Source: Corylus avellana
Lineage: Eukaryota; Streptophyta; Magnoliopsida; Fagales; Betulaceae
NCBI RefSeq assembly: GCF_901000735.1
Contig: NC_081543.1
Coordinates: forward strand, 12,783,369 to 12,847,368
Reading direction: 5' to 3'
Length of the DNA stretch: 64,000 nucleotides
The position numbers were made by a program, and so were the translations under genes. The notes under the pieces were generated by a model that was given only the letters and a program-made list of their open reading frames with translations, was not told the DNA's origin and did no database searches. Positions 45,306 to 57,666 of this stretch are shown piece after piece; the first letter of the stretch is position 1, and each line of letters opens with the position of its first letter.

Positions 45306-46258
45306 TGAAAATTCTAAAATGACTCCAAAATACACCTATTCAAATGTCTAGGTGATTCACAAATATTAAGCGGAATAAGATCTAACCTAACAATCAATAA
45401 TCAACCAAATACAGATATGTAATGAAAATCAAGAACACAGATATTTGGTTACGAAGAGGAAACCATTTAGGGAACTCTCTAAATGTAAAACCTCTCCGGG
45501 GCAGCCAAATCCAGGAAATCAATCAACTATAAGAAGAATAAGGAATACAAGAAGAATTACAAAACCTTTGCAATTTACTCTTCCTTGTACACGACAAGCG
45601 ACCCACTTAACTTCTACCTCAATAGCCCTTTCCAGAACATCTGGCACAATTCTTCTATAAGATTTCCTTTCACCGGAACTCCGATTGGCTTCACGTATTT
45701 AATCCCTTCTCAAATAAGCTAGAACAATATCTCTCTCTAAGCTCTCTGATTTTGCTCTCCAAAATACGTACATATAAATGTAGCAAAATCGTGTTTAAAT
45801 AGAAAATAAAACAAAATAAAGCAGCCATGTCCGGACAGGGCTAATCTGGGGTCCGGACATGGCTAGGGTTACATATGCGTAACCTAGCGATGTCCGGACC
45901 TCCAACACTTGTGTCCGAACATCTCATAAAAATCGAGGCTTTTTGGAAATGGGGTCCGGACCCAGCTTCTGGCGGTTCGGACATCCCCATCAAATAATAG
46001 TTTCTGGAAATCAGGTCCGGACCCTGCTTCTGGCGGTCCGGACCTGCTCTTTAGAATAGCCTTGCTGGTTTCTGTGTTCGAACCCTTCTTCTGGCGGTCC
46101 GGACAGGTCCTTCAACAGGAATTCTCTGGAAACTGGGTCCGGACCTGACTTCTGGGGGTCCGGACATGACCTTCTAGAGTCTGTTTCTGAACACTTTGAG
46201 ATGCTTCATTTTCACCAACTTTACATGCAAACTGAATGAGCCAAAACATAACCCAACA
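45306..46258 (-). repeat. LTR 1 of the gag-only array
   Basis: TGAAAATTCT...ACCCAACA on the plus strand. Its left 460 bp differ from LTR 2 at about ten positions; the remainder is identical as far as I compared. Confidence 0.93.
45829..46170. repeat. TCCGGAC motif array in the LTR U3 region
   Basis: About nine exact TCCGGAC motifs and three one- or two-base variants occur in 340 bp, often preceded by CTTCTGGCGG. The same array is in LTR 2 (about 50696-51035) and LTR 3 (about 55010-55347). On the element strand it lies in U3, upstream of the TATA-like sequences near 45765-45800. Confidence 0.85.
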
Positions 46259-48263
46259 AACTCCCCCTTTTGGCCATTCGGGGCCAAAAACAATTTTTAC
46301 ATGAAAATGACACATCAAATCAACTCCCCCTTTTTGTCTCAAAAGGACAAAAGGAAACAAACAAACTAACAACCCAAGAAATCTGAAAAAAATAGCCACA
46401 ACGAAATAAGATAGATTATTCTTGCCAAAGACTATCCTTGATATACTTCACATCTTTCTCCAAAGTCGTATGGATTGTGCTACACTTCTCTGAGAGAAGA
46501 AAAATTATCAAGCAATCAAGCAATTTGGAATGGCACTTTGAAACCCAAACGTTCACATCCTAGAATTGGATTCGAAACCAAAACTGAAACGAAGAAGGGA
46601 AGAAAACATACCTTGGGTGAGTGAGTCTTGATCCTTTAAGTTGAAAAGATGGAATCACAGAGAAAGAAAAAGAAAAAAAATAAAACACAAAAAAAATTGA
46701 TCCTCCCCCTTAATATAAAAACAAAATAAACAATAAACCTTTCTTTTTCTTTTTCTTTTTTCTTTTTTTAAAGGAAAACACAACTTGTATAGATATCCAA
46801 TAAATCATGCATACCCTTATGAATATTTTAACAATCCGGAGTGATCAACAAACTACACTTACACCTTAAATGTACCATATGCATGACACAACCTTGTNNN
46901 NNNNNNNNNNNNNNNNNNNNNNNNNNNNNNNNNNNNNNNNNNNNNNNNNNNNNNNNNNNNNNNNNNNNNNNNNNNNNNNNNNNNNNNNNNNNNNNNNCAT
47001 AATGAGTGAAATGCAAGATCATGAAAAAAAAATTTCTCCCCCTCAAACTGAAACTACAAACAATCAAATTCTAGAATTTGATTTGAAATCAAATCTGAAA
47101 AGAATGAAGAAAGAAAACATACCTTGAAGGATTGAATCTTGATCCTTTAAGTTGAAAAGATGGAATCACAGAGAAAGAGAAAAAAATAACACACAAAAAA
47201 AAAGTAGGGAAGACATGCGTCGGCCGAGAAAGAAAGAGAAAAAAAAATGTGAAAAAAGAAGGGATTTCAGGTTAAAAAAAACTCGACAATAAACAATAAG
47301 CTCCTTTTTTTCTTTTTTTTTTTCTTCAGCTTGTTTAGATATCCAATAAATCATGCATGCCCTTATGAATATCTTAACAATCCAAAGTGATCAACAAACT
47401 ACACTTACACCTTAAATGTACCATATGCATTGACACAACCTTATTCTGTGAATGCAGTCAAGTAGGCAATAATCAGAAATCTAATGTGAATGTGTAGTGT
47501 GTGAAAACTCCCATTAAATAAGATTTCATCAGTGGAAAGGAAATCTAGGCAGACATTTTGTAAATGAAAGACAAACAGTCTGATTCAAGCCACAGTAAAA
47601 CCTTATAATGTTAGGACCTAGATTCCCTCATCCGATACACTCCCCCTGAGACTAATCATTCGCTTTTACCATGTCCTTTAGTAATCATCTATTTCCGCAA
47701 TGATTTGATCACTGATTCTTTCTTTAGGGACAGACAGAAGCAAAACTAAGTCATTTGAACTTATTTTATGCCCTTTTTTTTTTTTTTTTTTTTTTTTGAA
47801 AATGTTGGAATTTTTAGGAGCTAGGTTCAACTAACGAGTTGGTCAAGTGGATAGAACTGACACAACCTATCTTCCAAGCAAAATGTTTGCTCCAAATTCC
47901 CAAACACATAACAAAAATCTAAACCTAATGGGGGCAAAAAGTGCACAATTTCGAACATGAGAAAACTGACTCTTACTCCTTTAACAGTCTTCAGAAAAAC
48001 AAGGTTTATCAGAAGCATATGGAGCAATAGATGTAAATTGCAGAAATATTGACCCCACTCATATGTAAAATATTCATTTGAGCACAAGACATGAGAAACT
48101 GAGTATCCAACAATTAAAACAATCTAAAAGAATAAAAAAAATAATCAAAGAAAATAAAAACAAAGCAAACAAAAATTCAAAAAGAAACAAAAATGCCCTA
48201 GAACAGCTATAGACAAATATCAATATGCTCAATTTCTAGGCATGTTCTATGTGCCCACCTAAT
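46259..48263. other. Internal region A, non-coding 3' part with gap
   Basis: 46259-46897 is practically identical to 51126-51764. After the 100-N gap, 46998-47450 resembles 46540-46890 again, then the sequence follows 51765-52578 at lower identity. There is no pol-like frame. T-rich and A-rich tracts are frequent. Confidence 0.7.
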
Positions 48264-50101
48264 CTAGGTGAGTCTATTACCACTCCCCCTCAATGGGTGA
48301 ATGGTATTAATCTTCTTGACCCAAACTTTCTTCACATCAGGGACAACTGTGTGACTCTTATCCAAGACATCTAACCGTGTTACTACGTCTCTCATCATGT
48401 TGAATAATTTCTCATAACTATTTCTAGAATGGAAATATTCTCTTTTAAGCTCATGATTGTTAAGCTGAAAACACTTAGGACGAATATGTCCAATCTTACC
48501 ACAGTTATGACACGTAGGAATAAACCTTTGAGAAGGTTGGTTCCTTAACATGTGCATACTTCTCGACTTAGAACTAGACATATAGGAATCAGTTAGAGTT
48601 CCCTTACCTTTTCCACCTTTGGAAATTTGAGGAGAAATTACCTTCTTTTTAGCCAAGCTATCTTCTTTGTTCACTGGTTTCACAAAAATCATCTTTGAAG
48701 AAGAAGCAACATTAGTAGATAAAATAGCAGATTTATCAAAACCCAATCCAGTTCTATCAAGCGAATGTTTCTGATTATGTAGCATTTGATTTAGCTTTTC
48801 ACTAGAGAATTTTGTTAAATGATTCTTTGATTCATTCAGTTCATTCTCTAAGGATTTCACTTTGGCAATTAGCATTTGATTTTCAGACATCAAAGTATTA
48901 TGAGTAGCAAGAGAATCAGTTAAGGTGACAGAAAGTTGATCATTTTCAAGATTAACCTCATTGAGTTTCTTCAATTGCTGCTTATTCAGCCTTTTCAGTT
49001 TAGTGTATTCCACAAAGAGATTATTATAAGCATTTTGCAAATCATCTTCTTCTTCCGAATCATTATCGGACACACCTTGTTTGTCTTGAGAATTACACTC
49101 ACTATTCTCATACTCACTCTCATAACTAACTCCAAATGCTAAGTAATTAACTCCTTGTTCAGCATCGTCCTTGTCTGACTCATCACTTTGAGTCACATTA
49201 AATGCCTTGCCATTTGACTTTCTCAAGTTAGCACAGTCAACACGAATGTGCCCATGTCCACCACATTCGTGACACTTGATACCTCTAGGTGACTTTCCTT
49301 TCTCAACATTCTCATTTCTAGATTTCTCAGAAAATTGTGAATTGCTATTTCTAAAATTTCCTTTCTTGGCTCTAAAGAATTTCCTAAACTTCTTAGCAAA
49401 CATAGCAATTTCTTCCTCATTTCCAGAATCCTCATCAGATGAACCACAAGAGTCAACCTTAACATTTTTTGCCTTAAGAGCAATATTTTTGGTGTTCTTG
49501 TGTTTAGGAAGAATTAGCTCACAGGTCTGAAGGGAACCTACAAGTTCTTCTACTCTCATAGTATCTAAGTCCTTGCTCTGTTGTATAGCAGCAATTTGGG
49601 GAATAAACCTCTCAGGCAAAGATCTTAAGATTTTTTCACCACTTTAGCATCATCCATTTTCTTTCCCAAATTAATGGTAGAGTTTCTAATGGCACTAAGC
49701 TTTGAATAGAATTCATCAAAAGTTTCGTCTTCCTGCATTCTAATCTCCTCAAGCTGAGAAACCAACATTTGAATTTTTGAAGTTCTAACAACCTTAGTTC
49801 CTTCATGTGTGATTTCTAAAGTTTCCCAAGCTTCCTTAGCTAGTTCACATCTAGAAATTCTAGAAAATTCCTCATTTGAAACAGAGATGTAAATAGCATT
49901 TATAGCTTTGTCATTCGCAGTAGCATTATTCTTTTCCTCTGTTGTCCATTCAGCTATTACTTTTTCTGGACGTGTCCATCCAGATTCGACAATATGCCAA
50001 ACATTAATGGATTTAAAATATGCTCTCATACGAATTTTCCAAAGCGTATAATTTGTTCCGTCAAAGACGGGAAGAGAATTATGAGCAACAGTATGAGACA
50101 T
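48264..50101 (-). pseudogene. Copia-type gag, copy A (frameshifted)
   Basis: Starts at 50101 (MSHTVAHNSLPVFDGTNYTL) with the DUF4219 N-terminal motif (FDGTNYTLWKIRMRAYF) and the UBN2 gag domain (CELAKEAWETLEITHEGTK, ETFDEFYSKLSAIRNSTI). At about 49622-49630 a T-run has six bases where copy B has seven, which ends the frame at VVKKS. The rest continues in the next frame (RFIPQIAAIQQSKDLDTMRV). A first zinc knuckle CHECGGHGHIRVDC, a long coiled-coil-like stretch and a second knuckle CHNCGKIGHIRPKC follow, then about 50 residues to a stop at 48264. The two-knuckle, coiled-coil gag has no pol after it. Confidence 0.9.
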
Positions 50102-50170
50102 TTGATATGGAGTCTCGGATCACACTCAGGAAATAAATCCTTCACAGAGTGAACCCGCTCTGATACCAAT

Positions 50171-51125
50171 TGAAAATTCTAAAACGACTCCAAACGACAC
50201 CTATTCAAATGTCTAGGTGATTCACAAATATTAAGCGGAATAAGATCTGACCTAACAATCAATGATCAACCAAATACATATATGTAATGAAAATCAAGAA
50301 TACAGATATTTGGTTACGAAGAGGAAACCATTTAGAGAACTCTCTAAATGTAAAACCTCTCCGGGGCAGCCAAACCCAGGAAATCAATCCACTATAAGAA
50401 GAATAAGGAATATAAGAAGAATTACAAAACCTTTGCAATTTACTCTTCCTTGTACACGACAAGCGACCCACTTGACTTCTACCGCAGTAGCCCTTTCCAG
50501 AACATCTGGCACAATTCTTCTATAAGATTTCCTTTCACCGGAACTCCGATTGGCTTCACGTATTTAATCCCTTCTCAAATAAGCTAGAACAATATCTCTC
50601 TCTAAGCTCTCTGATTTTGCTCTCCAAAAAATACGTACATATAAATGTAGCAAAATCGTGTTTAAATAGAAAATAAAACAAAATAAAGCAGCCATGTCCG
50701 GACAGGGCTAATCTGGGGTCCGGACATGGCTAGGGTTACATATGCGTAACCTAGCGATGTCCGGACCTCCAACACTTGTGTCCGAACATCTCATAAAAAT
50801 CGAGGCTTTTTGGAAATGGGGTCCGGACCCAGCTTCTGGCGGTTCGGACATCCCCATCAAATAATAGTTTCTGGAAATCAGGTCCGGACCCTGCTTCTGG
50901 CGGTCCGGACCTGCTCTTTAGAATAGCCTTGCTGGTTTCTGTGTTCGAACCCTTCTTCTGGCGGTCCGGACAGGTCCTTCAACAGGAATTCTCTGGAAAC
51001 TGGGTCCGGACCTGACTTCTGGGGGTCCGGACATGACCTTCTAGAGTCTGTTTCTGAACACTTTGAGATGCTTCATTTTCACCAACTTTACATGCAAACT
51101 GAATGAGCCAAAACATAACCCAACA
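50171..51125 (-). repeat. LTR 2, shared between the two internal regions
   Basis: 955 bp. It is 5' LTR for region A (primer site on its left side) and 3' LTR for region B (polypurine tract on its right side). Confidence 0.93.
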
Positions 51126-52578
51126 AACTCCCCCTTTTGGCCATTCGGGGCCAAAAACAATTTTTACATGAAAATGACACATCAAATCAACTCCCCCTTT
51201 TTGTCTCAAAAGGACAAAAGGAAACAAACAAACTAACAACCCAAGAAATCTGAAAAAAATAGCCACAACGAAATAAGATAGATTATTCTTGCCAAAGACT
51301 ATCCTTGATATACTTCACATCTTTCTCCAAAGTCGTATGGATTGTGCTACACTTCTCTGAGAGAAGAAAAATTATCAAGCAATCAAGCAATTTGGAATGG
51401 CACTTTGAAACCCAAACGTTCACATCCTAGAATTGGATTCGAAACCAAAACTGAAACGAAGAAGGGAAGAAAACATACCTTGGGTGAGTGAGTCTTGATC
51501 CTTTAAGTTGAAAAGATGGAATCACAGAGAAAGAAAAAGAAAAAAAATAAAACACAAAAAAAATTGATCCTCCCCCTTAATATAAAAACAAAATAAACAA
51601 TAAACCTTTCTTTTTCTTTTTCTTTTTTCTTTTTTTAAAGGAAAACACAACTTGTATAGATATCCAATAAATCATGCATACCCTTATGAATATTTTAACA
51701 ATCCGGAGTGATCAACAAACTACACTTACACCTTAAATGTACCATATGCATGACACAACCTTGTTCTGTGAATGCAGTCAAGTAGGCAATAATCAGAAAT
51801 CTCATGTGAATGTGTAGTATGTGAAAACTTCCATTAAATAAGATTTCATCAGTGGAAAGGAAATCTAGGCAGACATTTTTTTTTTTAAATGAAAGACAAA
51901 CAGTCTGATTCAAGCCACAGTAAAACCTTATAATGTTAGGACCTAGATTCCCTCATTCGATACACTCCCTTTGAGACTAATCATTCGCTTTTATCATGTC
52001 CTTTAGTAATCATCTATTTCCGCAATGATTTGATCACTGATTCTTTCTTTATTGACATATAGAAGCAAAACTAAGTCATCTGAGCTTATTTTATGCCCTT
52101 TTTTTTTTGTGGAAGAAAATGGTGGAATTTTTAGGAGCTAGGTTCAACTAACGAGTTGGTCAAGTGGATAGAACTGACACTACCTATCTTCCAAAAAAAA
52201 TGTTTGATCCAAATTCCCAAAACACAAAACACAATCTAAGCCTAATGGGGGTAAATAGTGCACAACTTCGAACATGAGAAAAACTGACTTTACTCCTTTA
52301 ACAGTTTTCAGAAGAACAAAGTATATCATAAATATATGGAGCTTGAAATGTAAATTGCAGAAATATTGACCCCACTCATATGAAAAATATTCATTTGAGC
52401 ACAAGACATGAGAAACTGACTATCCAACAAATAAAAAACAATCCCAAAAATAAAAGAATCAAATAAAAATAAAGACAAAGCAAACAAAAACAATTAAAAA
52501 CAAACAAAAATGCCCTAGAACAGCTAAAGACAAATATCAATATGTTCAATTTCTAGGCATGTTATGTGCCCACCTAAT
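51126..52578. other. Internal region B, non-coding 3' part
   Basis: Counterpart of 46259-48263 without the extra repeated block. No pol-like frame is seen. Confidence 0.7.
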
Positions 52579-54417
52579 CTAGGTGAGTCCATTACCACTC
52601 CCCCTCAATAGGTGAATGGTATTAATCTTCTTGACCCAAACTTTCTTCACATCAGGGACAACTGTGTGACTCTTATCCAAGACATCTAACCGTGTTACTA
52701 CATCTCTCATCATGTTGAATAATTTCTCATAACTATTTCTAGAATGAAAATATTCTCTTTTAGGCTCATGACTGTTAAGCTGAAAACACTTAGGACGAAT
52801 ATGTCCAATCTTACCACAGTTATGACACGTAGGAATAAACCTTTGAGAAGGTTGGTTCCTTAACATATGCACACTTCTCGACTTAGAACTAGTCATATAG
52901 GAATCAGTTAGAGTTCCCTTACCTTTTCCACCTTTGGAAATTTGAGGAGAAATTACCTTCTTTTCAGCCAAGCTATCTTCTTTGTTCACTGGTTTCACAA
53001 AAATCATCTTTGAAGAAGAAGCAACATTAGTAGATAAAATAGCAGATTTATCAAAACCAAATCCAGTTCTATCAAACGAATGTTTCTGATTATGTAGCAT
53101 TTGATTTAGCTTTTCACTAGAGAATTTTGTTAAATGATTCTTTGATTCATTCAGTTCATTCTCTAAGGATTTCACTTTGGCAATTAACATTTGATTTTCA
53201 GACATCAAAGTATTATGAGTAGCAAGAGAATCAGTTAAGGTGACAGAAAGTTGATCATTTTCAAGATTAACCTCATTGAGTTTCTTCAATTGCTGCTTAT
53301 TCAGCTTTTTCAGTTTAGTGTATTCCACAAAGAGATTATTATAAACATTTTGCAAATCATCTTCTTCTTCCGAATCATTATCGGACACACCTTGTTTGTC
53401 TTGAGAATTACACTCACTATTCTCATGCTCACTCTCATAACTAACTCCAAATGCTAAGTAATTAACTCCTTGTTCAGCATCGTCCTTGTCTGACTCATCA
53501 CTTTGAGTCACATTAAATGCCTTGCCATTTGACTTTCTCAAGTTAGCACAGTCGACATGAATGTGCCCATGTCCTCCACATTCGTGACACTTGATACCTC
53601 TAGGTGACTTTCCTTTCTCAACATTCTCATTTCTAGATTTCTCAGAAAATTGTGAATTGCTATTTCTAAAATTTCCTTTCTTGGCTCTAAAGAATTTCCT
53701 AAACTTCTTAGCAAACATAGCAATTTCTTCCTCATTTCCAGAATCCTCATCAGATGAACCACAAGAGTCAACCTTAACATTTTTTGCCTTAAGAGCAATA
53801 TTCTTGGTGTTCTTGTGTTTAGGAAGGATTAGCTCAAAGGTCTGAAGGGAACCTACAAGTTCTTCTACTCTCATAGTATCTAAGTCCTTGCTCTGTTGTA
53901 TAGCAGCAATTTGGGGAATAAACCTCTCAGGCAAAGATCTTAAGATTTTTTTCACCACTTTAGCATCATCCATTTTCTTTCCCAAATTAATGGTAGAGTT
54001 TCTAATGGCACTAAGCTTTGAATAAAATTCATCAAAAGTTTCATCTTCCTGCATTCTAATCTCCTCAAACTGAGAAACCAACATTTGAATTTTTGAAGTT
54101 CTAACAACCTTAGTTCCTTCATGTTTGATTTCTAAAGTTTCCCAAGCTTCCTTAGCTATTTCACATCTAGAAATTCTAGAAAATTCTTCATTTGAAACAG
54201 ATATGTAAATAACATTTATAGCTTTGTCATTAGCAGTAGCATTATTCTTTTCCTCCGTTGTCCATTAAGCTATTGCTTTGTCTGGACGAGTCCATCCATA
54301 TTCAACAATATGCCAAACGCTAATGGATTTAAAGTATGCTCTCATACATATTTTCCAAAGCGTATAATTAGTTCCGTCAAAGACGGGAAGGGAATTAGGA
54401 GCAACAGTATGAGACAT
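52579..54417 (-). pseudogene. Copia-type gag, copy B (nonsense mutation)
   Basis: The start equivalent to copy A is at 54417, but a TAA replaces the Glu codon of the IAEWTTEE motif (about 54267-54269). The long open frame begins only at 54084 and runs 501 codons without the frameshift of copy A. It includes KKILRSLPERFIPQIAAIQQ, knuckles CHECGGHGHIHVDC and CHNCGKIGHIRPKC, and the same C-terminus. The two copies have different inactivating lesions, so neither makes complete gag, though copy B could give an N-terminally shortened product. Confidence 0.9.
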
Positions 54418-54485
54418 TTGATATGGAGTCTCGGATCACACTCAGGAAAAATTCCTTCACAGAGTGAACCCGCTCTGATACCAAT

Positions 54486-55438
54486 TGAAAATTCTAAAAT
54501 GACTCCAAACGACACCTATTCAAATGTCTAGGTGATTCACAAATATTAAGCGGAATAAGATCTAACCTAACAATCAATAATCAACCAAATACAGATATGT
54601 AATGAAAATCAAGAACACAGATATTTGGTTACGAAGAGGAAACCATTTAGAGAACTCTCTAAATGTAAAACCTCTCCGGGGCAGCCAAACCCAGGAAATC
54701 AATCCACTATAAGAAGAATAAGGAATACAAGAAGAATTACAAAACCTTTGCAATTTACTCTTCCTTGTACACGACAAGCGACCCACTTGACTTCTACCGC
54801 AGTAGCCCTTTCCAGAACATCTGGCACAATTCTTCTATAAGATTTCCTTTCACCGGAACTCCGATTGGCTTCACGTATTTAATCCCTTCTCAAATAAGCT
54901 AGAACAATATCTCTCTCTAAGCTCTCTGATTTTGCTCTCCAAAATACATCCATATAAATGTAGCAAAATCGTGTTTAAATAGAGAATAAAACAAAATAAA
55001 GCAGCCATGTTCGGACAGGGCTAATCTGGGGTCCGGACATGGCTAGGGTTACATATGCGTAACCTAGCGATGTCCGGACCTCCAACACTTGTGTCCGGAC
55101 ATCTCATAAAGATCGAGGCTTTCTGGAAATGGGGTCCGGACCCAGCTTCTGGTGGTCCGGACCTCCCCATCAAATAATAGTTTCTGGAAATCAGGTCCGG
55201 ACCCTACTTCTGGCGGTCCGGACCTGCTCTTTAGAATAGCCTTGCTGGTTTCTGTGTCTGGACCCTTCTTCTGGCGGTCCGGACAGGTCCTTCAATAGGA
55301 ATTCTCTTGAAACTGGGTCCGGACCTGACTTCTGGTGGTCCGGACATGGCCTTCTAGAGTCTGTTTCTGAACACTTTGAGATGCTTCATTTTCACCAACT
55401 TTACATGCAAACCGAATGAGCCAAAACATAACCCAACA
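54486..55438 (-). repeat. LTR 3 of the gag-only array
   Basis: 953 bp, more divergent from LTR 1 and LTR 2 than they are from each other (for example CTTCTGGTGGTCCGGACC). Ends ACCCAACA, followed by the CTGAG duplication. Confidence 0.93.
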
Positions 55439-56705
55439 CTGAGCAAGCGCAGATTCACTAGCACAAGTATACACCTTGAACCAACAGGGAAAGAAAACAG
55501 CAGTCAATCACTTGTCCATCCATGAGATTAATATGATCATCTGGTAAACAAGCAGGACAGATTTATATACAAAAGAACAAAAACAACCTTTGAATTCATC
55601 AGAGTCTCAAGTTTGCAAATCTTTTCCCAGAAAGAATTATCTGTGTTTCCACCTGTACAGGAAGGAGGAAAGAGCTTAAAATCAAGGATTGATATTCACC
55701 ACCAAACAAAATAAGAAGAAATCAAAAGATTAATAAAAATTAATATAAATCATTGTCAGAGGTTGCGTACTCTTTGTCTTTACTATACTAGGGAAGAAGT
55801 CATCCCAAGTATTCTAGGAAGATTGGAGCTAGCAGAACTTAGCTGACGGTGCATGATAGAAATCCTGCAAATGCATTCCAGGTACTTCAAATATAACAAA
55901 AGCTTGTGTTCTAGAGGCAATAAATAAATCTTTTATAATATTAAATAATGCATGAAGAAACCCAATGTTTTAGATAAACTATTGACAATAAAAGTTAACG
56001 TTCATCCTGAATTTACCCATCATAGTCAATCAAAATATGAAAGAATATCCAGCCCCCAATGCACATATATACAATATGATTGCACATTTTTATATAAAAA
56101 ATGTTTTTGATGAATAATGTTATATTGAAAAACCCTCGTACATGAAGAGTATACAATTTTAATATCCAAAGTTTTACAGACAATACAAATACATATAAGA
56201 TTAACATCTTATTCTTGCATTAAAACAAGTCTGGACATGTCAAAGACTCAAAAACTATATCCCAAAAATCTCCTTCTAGTTAGGGTCTTCCTTTTGTATG
56301 TTATAAGGGGCGTCTTATGCTTTTAATAATATGTGTTGATTAATTTTTTTTTTTAAAAAAAAAAAAACCTTTATCCCAAAAAATTAAGCAGTCAAACCTA
56401 TTTTATTAGCTAAATTTTCAGCGATAAGCACTTGAGAGCAATGATCAATGATGATCATTAAGATGCTAAGGATGGACTGCTAATATAGAAGAAAAGAAGA
56501 TTAATTAGATAATTTACCGTCATAATGCAAGCATAAGGGTGTTTACCACGGGCATGCATGGTGGCATTCATCAATTATTAAAACCTTTATCATGCTTAGT
56601 TTGATAAAACTATGGCTTAAGCAATTGAGCAAAATTGCAGGTGTCATCACAACTTCACAAGCACCTGAAAACAAAAAATAAAGAAATAAATAATTGTAAG
56701 TTATT
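55439..56705. repeat. Duplicated DCL2 segment, right part of copy A
   Basis: Matches 62158-63411 almost throughout, covering the right part of exon 7, exons 6, 5 and 4 and their introns. Confidence 0.9.
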
Positions 56706-57059
56706 GCTGATTGATTTATTGTTTGAGATTTGTTTACAATGCTGTTTAAATATCTTTCCAAATAGAATGTCTTAAAGCATAGTTTTTTAATGGAAAAGGA
56801 TCCTCTCCATTTCAAAATCCCTCCATTTCCTCTATTTAGTGCATTTTGAAGGGTAGTGTTGTCCAAAAGTTTTAATAATGACAGTGCATTAAATGCAATA
56901 CCTTTCAAAATGCACTAAATGGAGGAAATGGAGGGATTTTGAAATTGAGAGGATTTTTTAATGCACTTTTGTCTCTTTCGATTACAAAAGCAAAGGGACA
57001 TAAAGTCCTTGTCAATTTCAAAAAAAAAAAAAAAAAATTACAAAAACAAAAGCAAAGGC

Positions 57060-57173
57060 CTCATGTTTTCCTATTTCTTCCTTCCAAGTAGCAGCATCCC
57101 ACAAGTCAACTTGCATTTCTCCGCAGTACATGCCCACATTCAAGTCGGTATGCATTTTCACAGCTTCAGCTTG
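57060..57173 (-). pseudogene. DCL2: DCL2 copy A exon 3
   Basis: 38 codons after an ATTAG acceptor: QAEAVKMHTDLNVG, MYCGEMQVDLWDAATWK, EEIGKHE. This is the helicase segment that follows motif Ia in DCL2. The exon length fits the phase of exons 2 and 4 exactly. The donor position reads GAG|GCCTTT instead of a GT site, a likely splicing defect. Confidence 0.88.
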
Positions 57174-57488
57174 CTAATAGTAAAGAGAAAAACAAAATTA
57201 CAAAAACAGAAACAACGTTATTTTGATTTTCATATGCAGCAGCCACTGACTTGTAATTCCAGAATTTTCCCTATACATGTTCTATATATTGTAGAAAAGA
57301 AATGCAATTTCAGAATTTCTGCTCCAATACTCTTATCTAACTTTGTTTTACTGCTAAAACCAAAACCTAAATTTGATCATTTCAAATGTCATAGATCTGC
57401 ATGATCAGACACATGAAGTTTAAATTTTCCAAATATTCAACAACCAATGCATGAAGAGAAAGAGAGAGGGAGGCAGCAGCAGCCATAC

Positions 57489-57666
57489 TTGAGAGACCAA
57501 GACAACACGGGGAACTAAGAAGACTGCAATGAAAGGTGAAGGCTTGCGGAGAAGATAGGCATAGCTGCTCTGAAGCATGATGGCAATCAGAGTCTTGCCG
57601 GAGCCAGTCTCCAAAAACACTACAGTGTTCTGCTTCATTGCCATTTCCAGTGCTTCAAGCTGATAA
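57489..57666 (-). pseudogene. DCL2: DCL2 copy A exon 2 (ATP-binding site)
   Basis: 178 nt between TTGCAG and GTATGG. Encodes YQLEALEMAMKQNTVVFLET, GSGKT (Walker A), LIAIMLQSSYAYLLRKPSPF and IAVFLVPRVVLVSQ. The reading frame is intact, so this exon is conserved although the gene is broken downstream. Confidence 0.92.

Larger units (their letters stand above)
45306..55438 (-). mobile_element. Gag-only LTR retrotransposon array (LTR-gag-LTR-gag-LTR)
   Basis: Three LTRs of about 953 bp (45306-46258, 50171-51125, 54486-55438) alternate with two internal regions. The outermost flanks carry the same 5-bp CTGAG (45301-45305, 55439-55443), so the array behaves as one insertion. Primer-binding sites read TGGTATCAGAGCGGG beside LTRs 2 and 3 on the element's strand, matching tRNA-iMet. 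Polypurine tracts (AAAAGGGGGAG) sit beside LTRs 1 and 2. Only gag is present in either interior; no protease, integrase or reverse transcriptase is seen. This matches the plant class called TR-GAG, non-autonomous copia derivatives that depend on enzymes from other elements. Confidence 0.92.

Noticed and set aside
45445..45660. 71-codon forward frame repeated at 50262-50525 and 54625-54840
   Set aside because: It is the same stretch of the three LTRs, antisense to the element, with no family similarity; repetition comes from the LTRs, not from a conserved gene.
46112..46399. 95-codon reverse frame identical to 50979-51266
   Set aside because: Lies across LTR end and polypurine tract in copies that are identical as DNA; no protein-level evidence.
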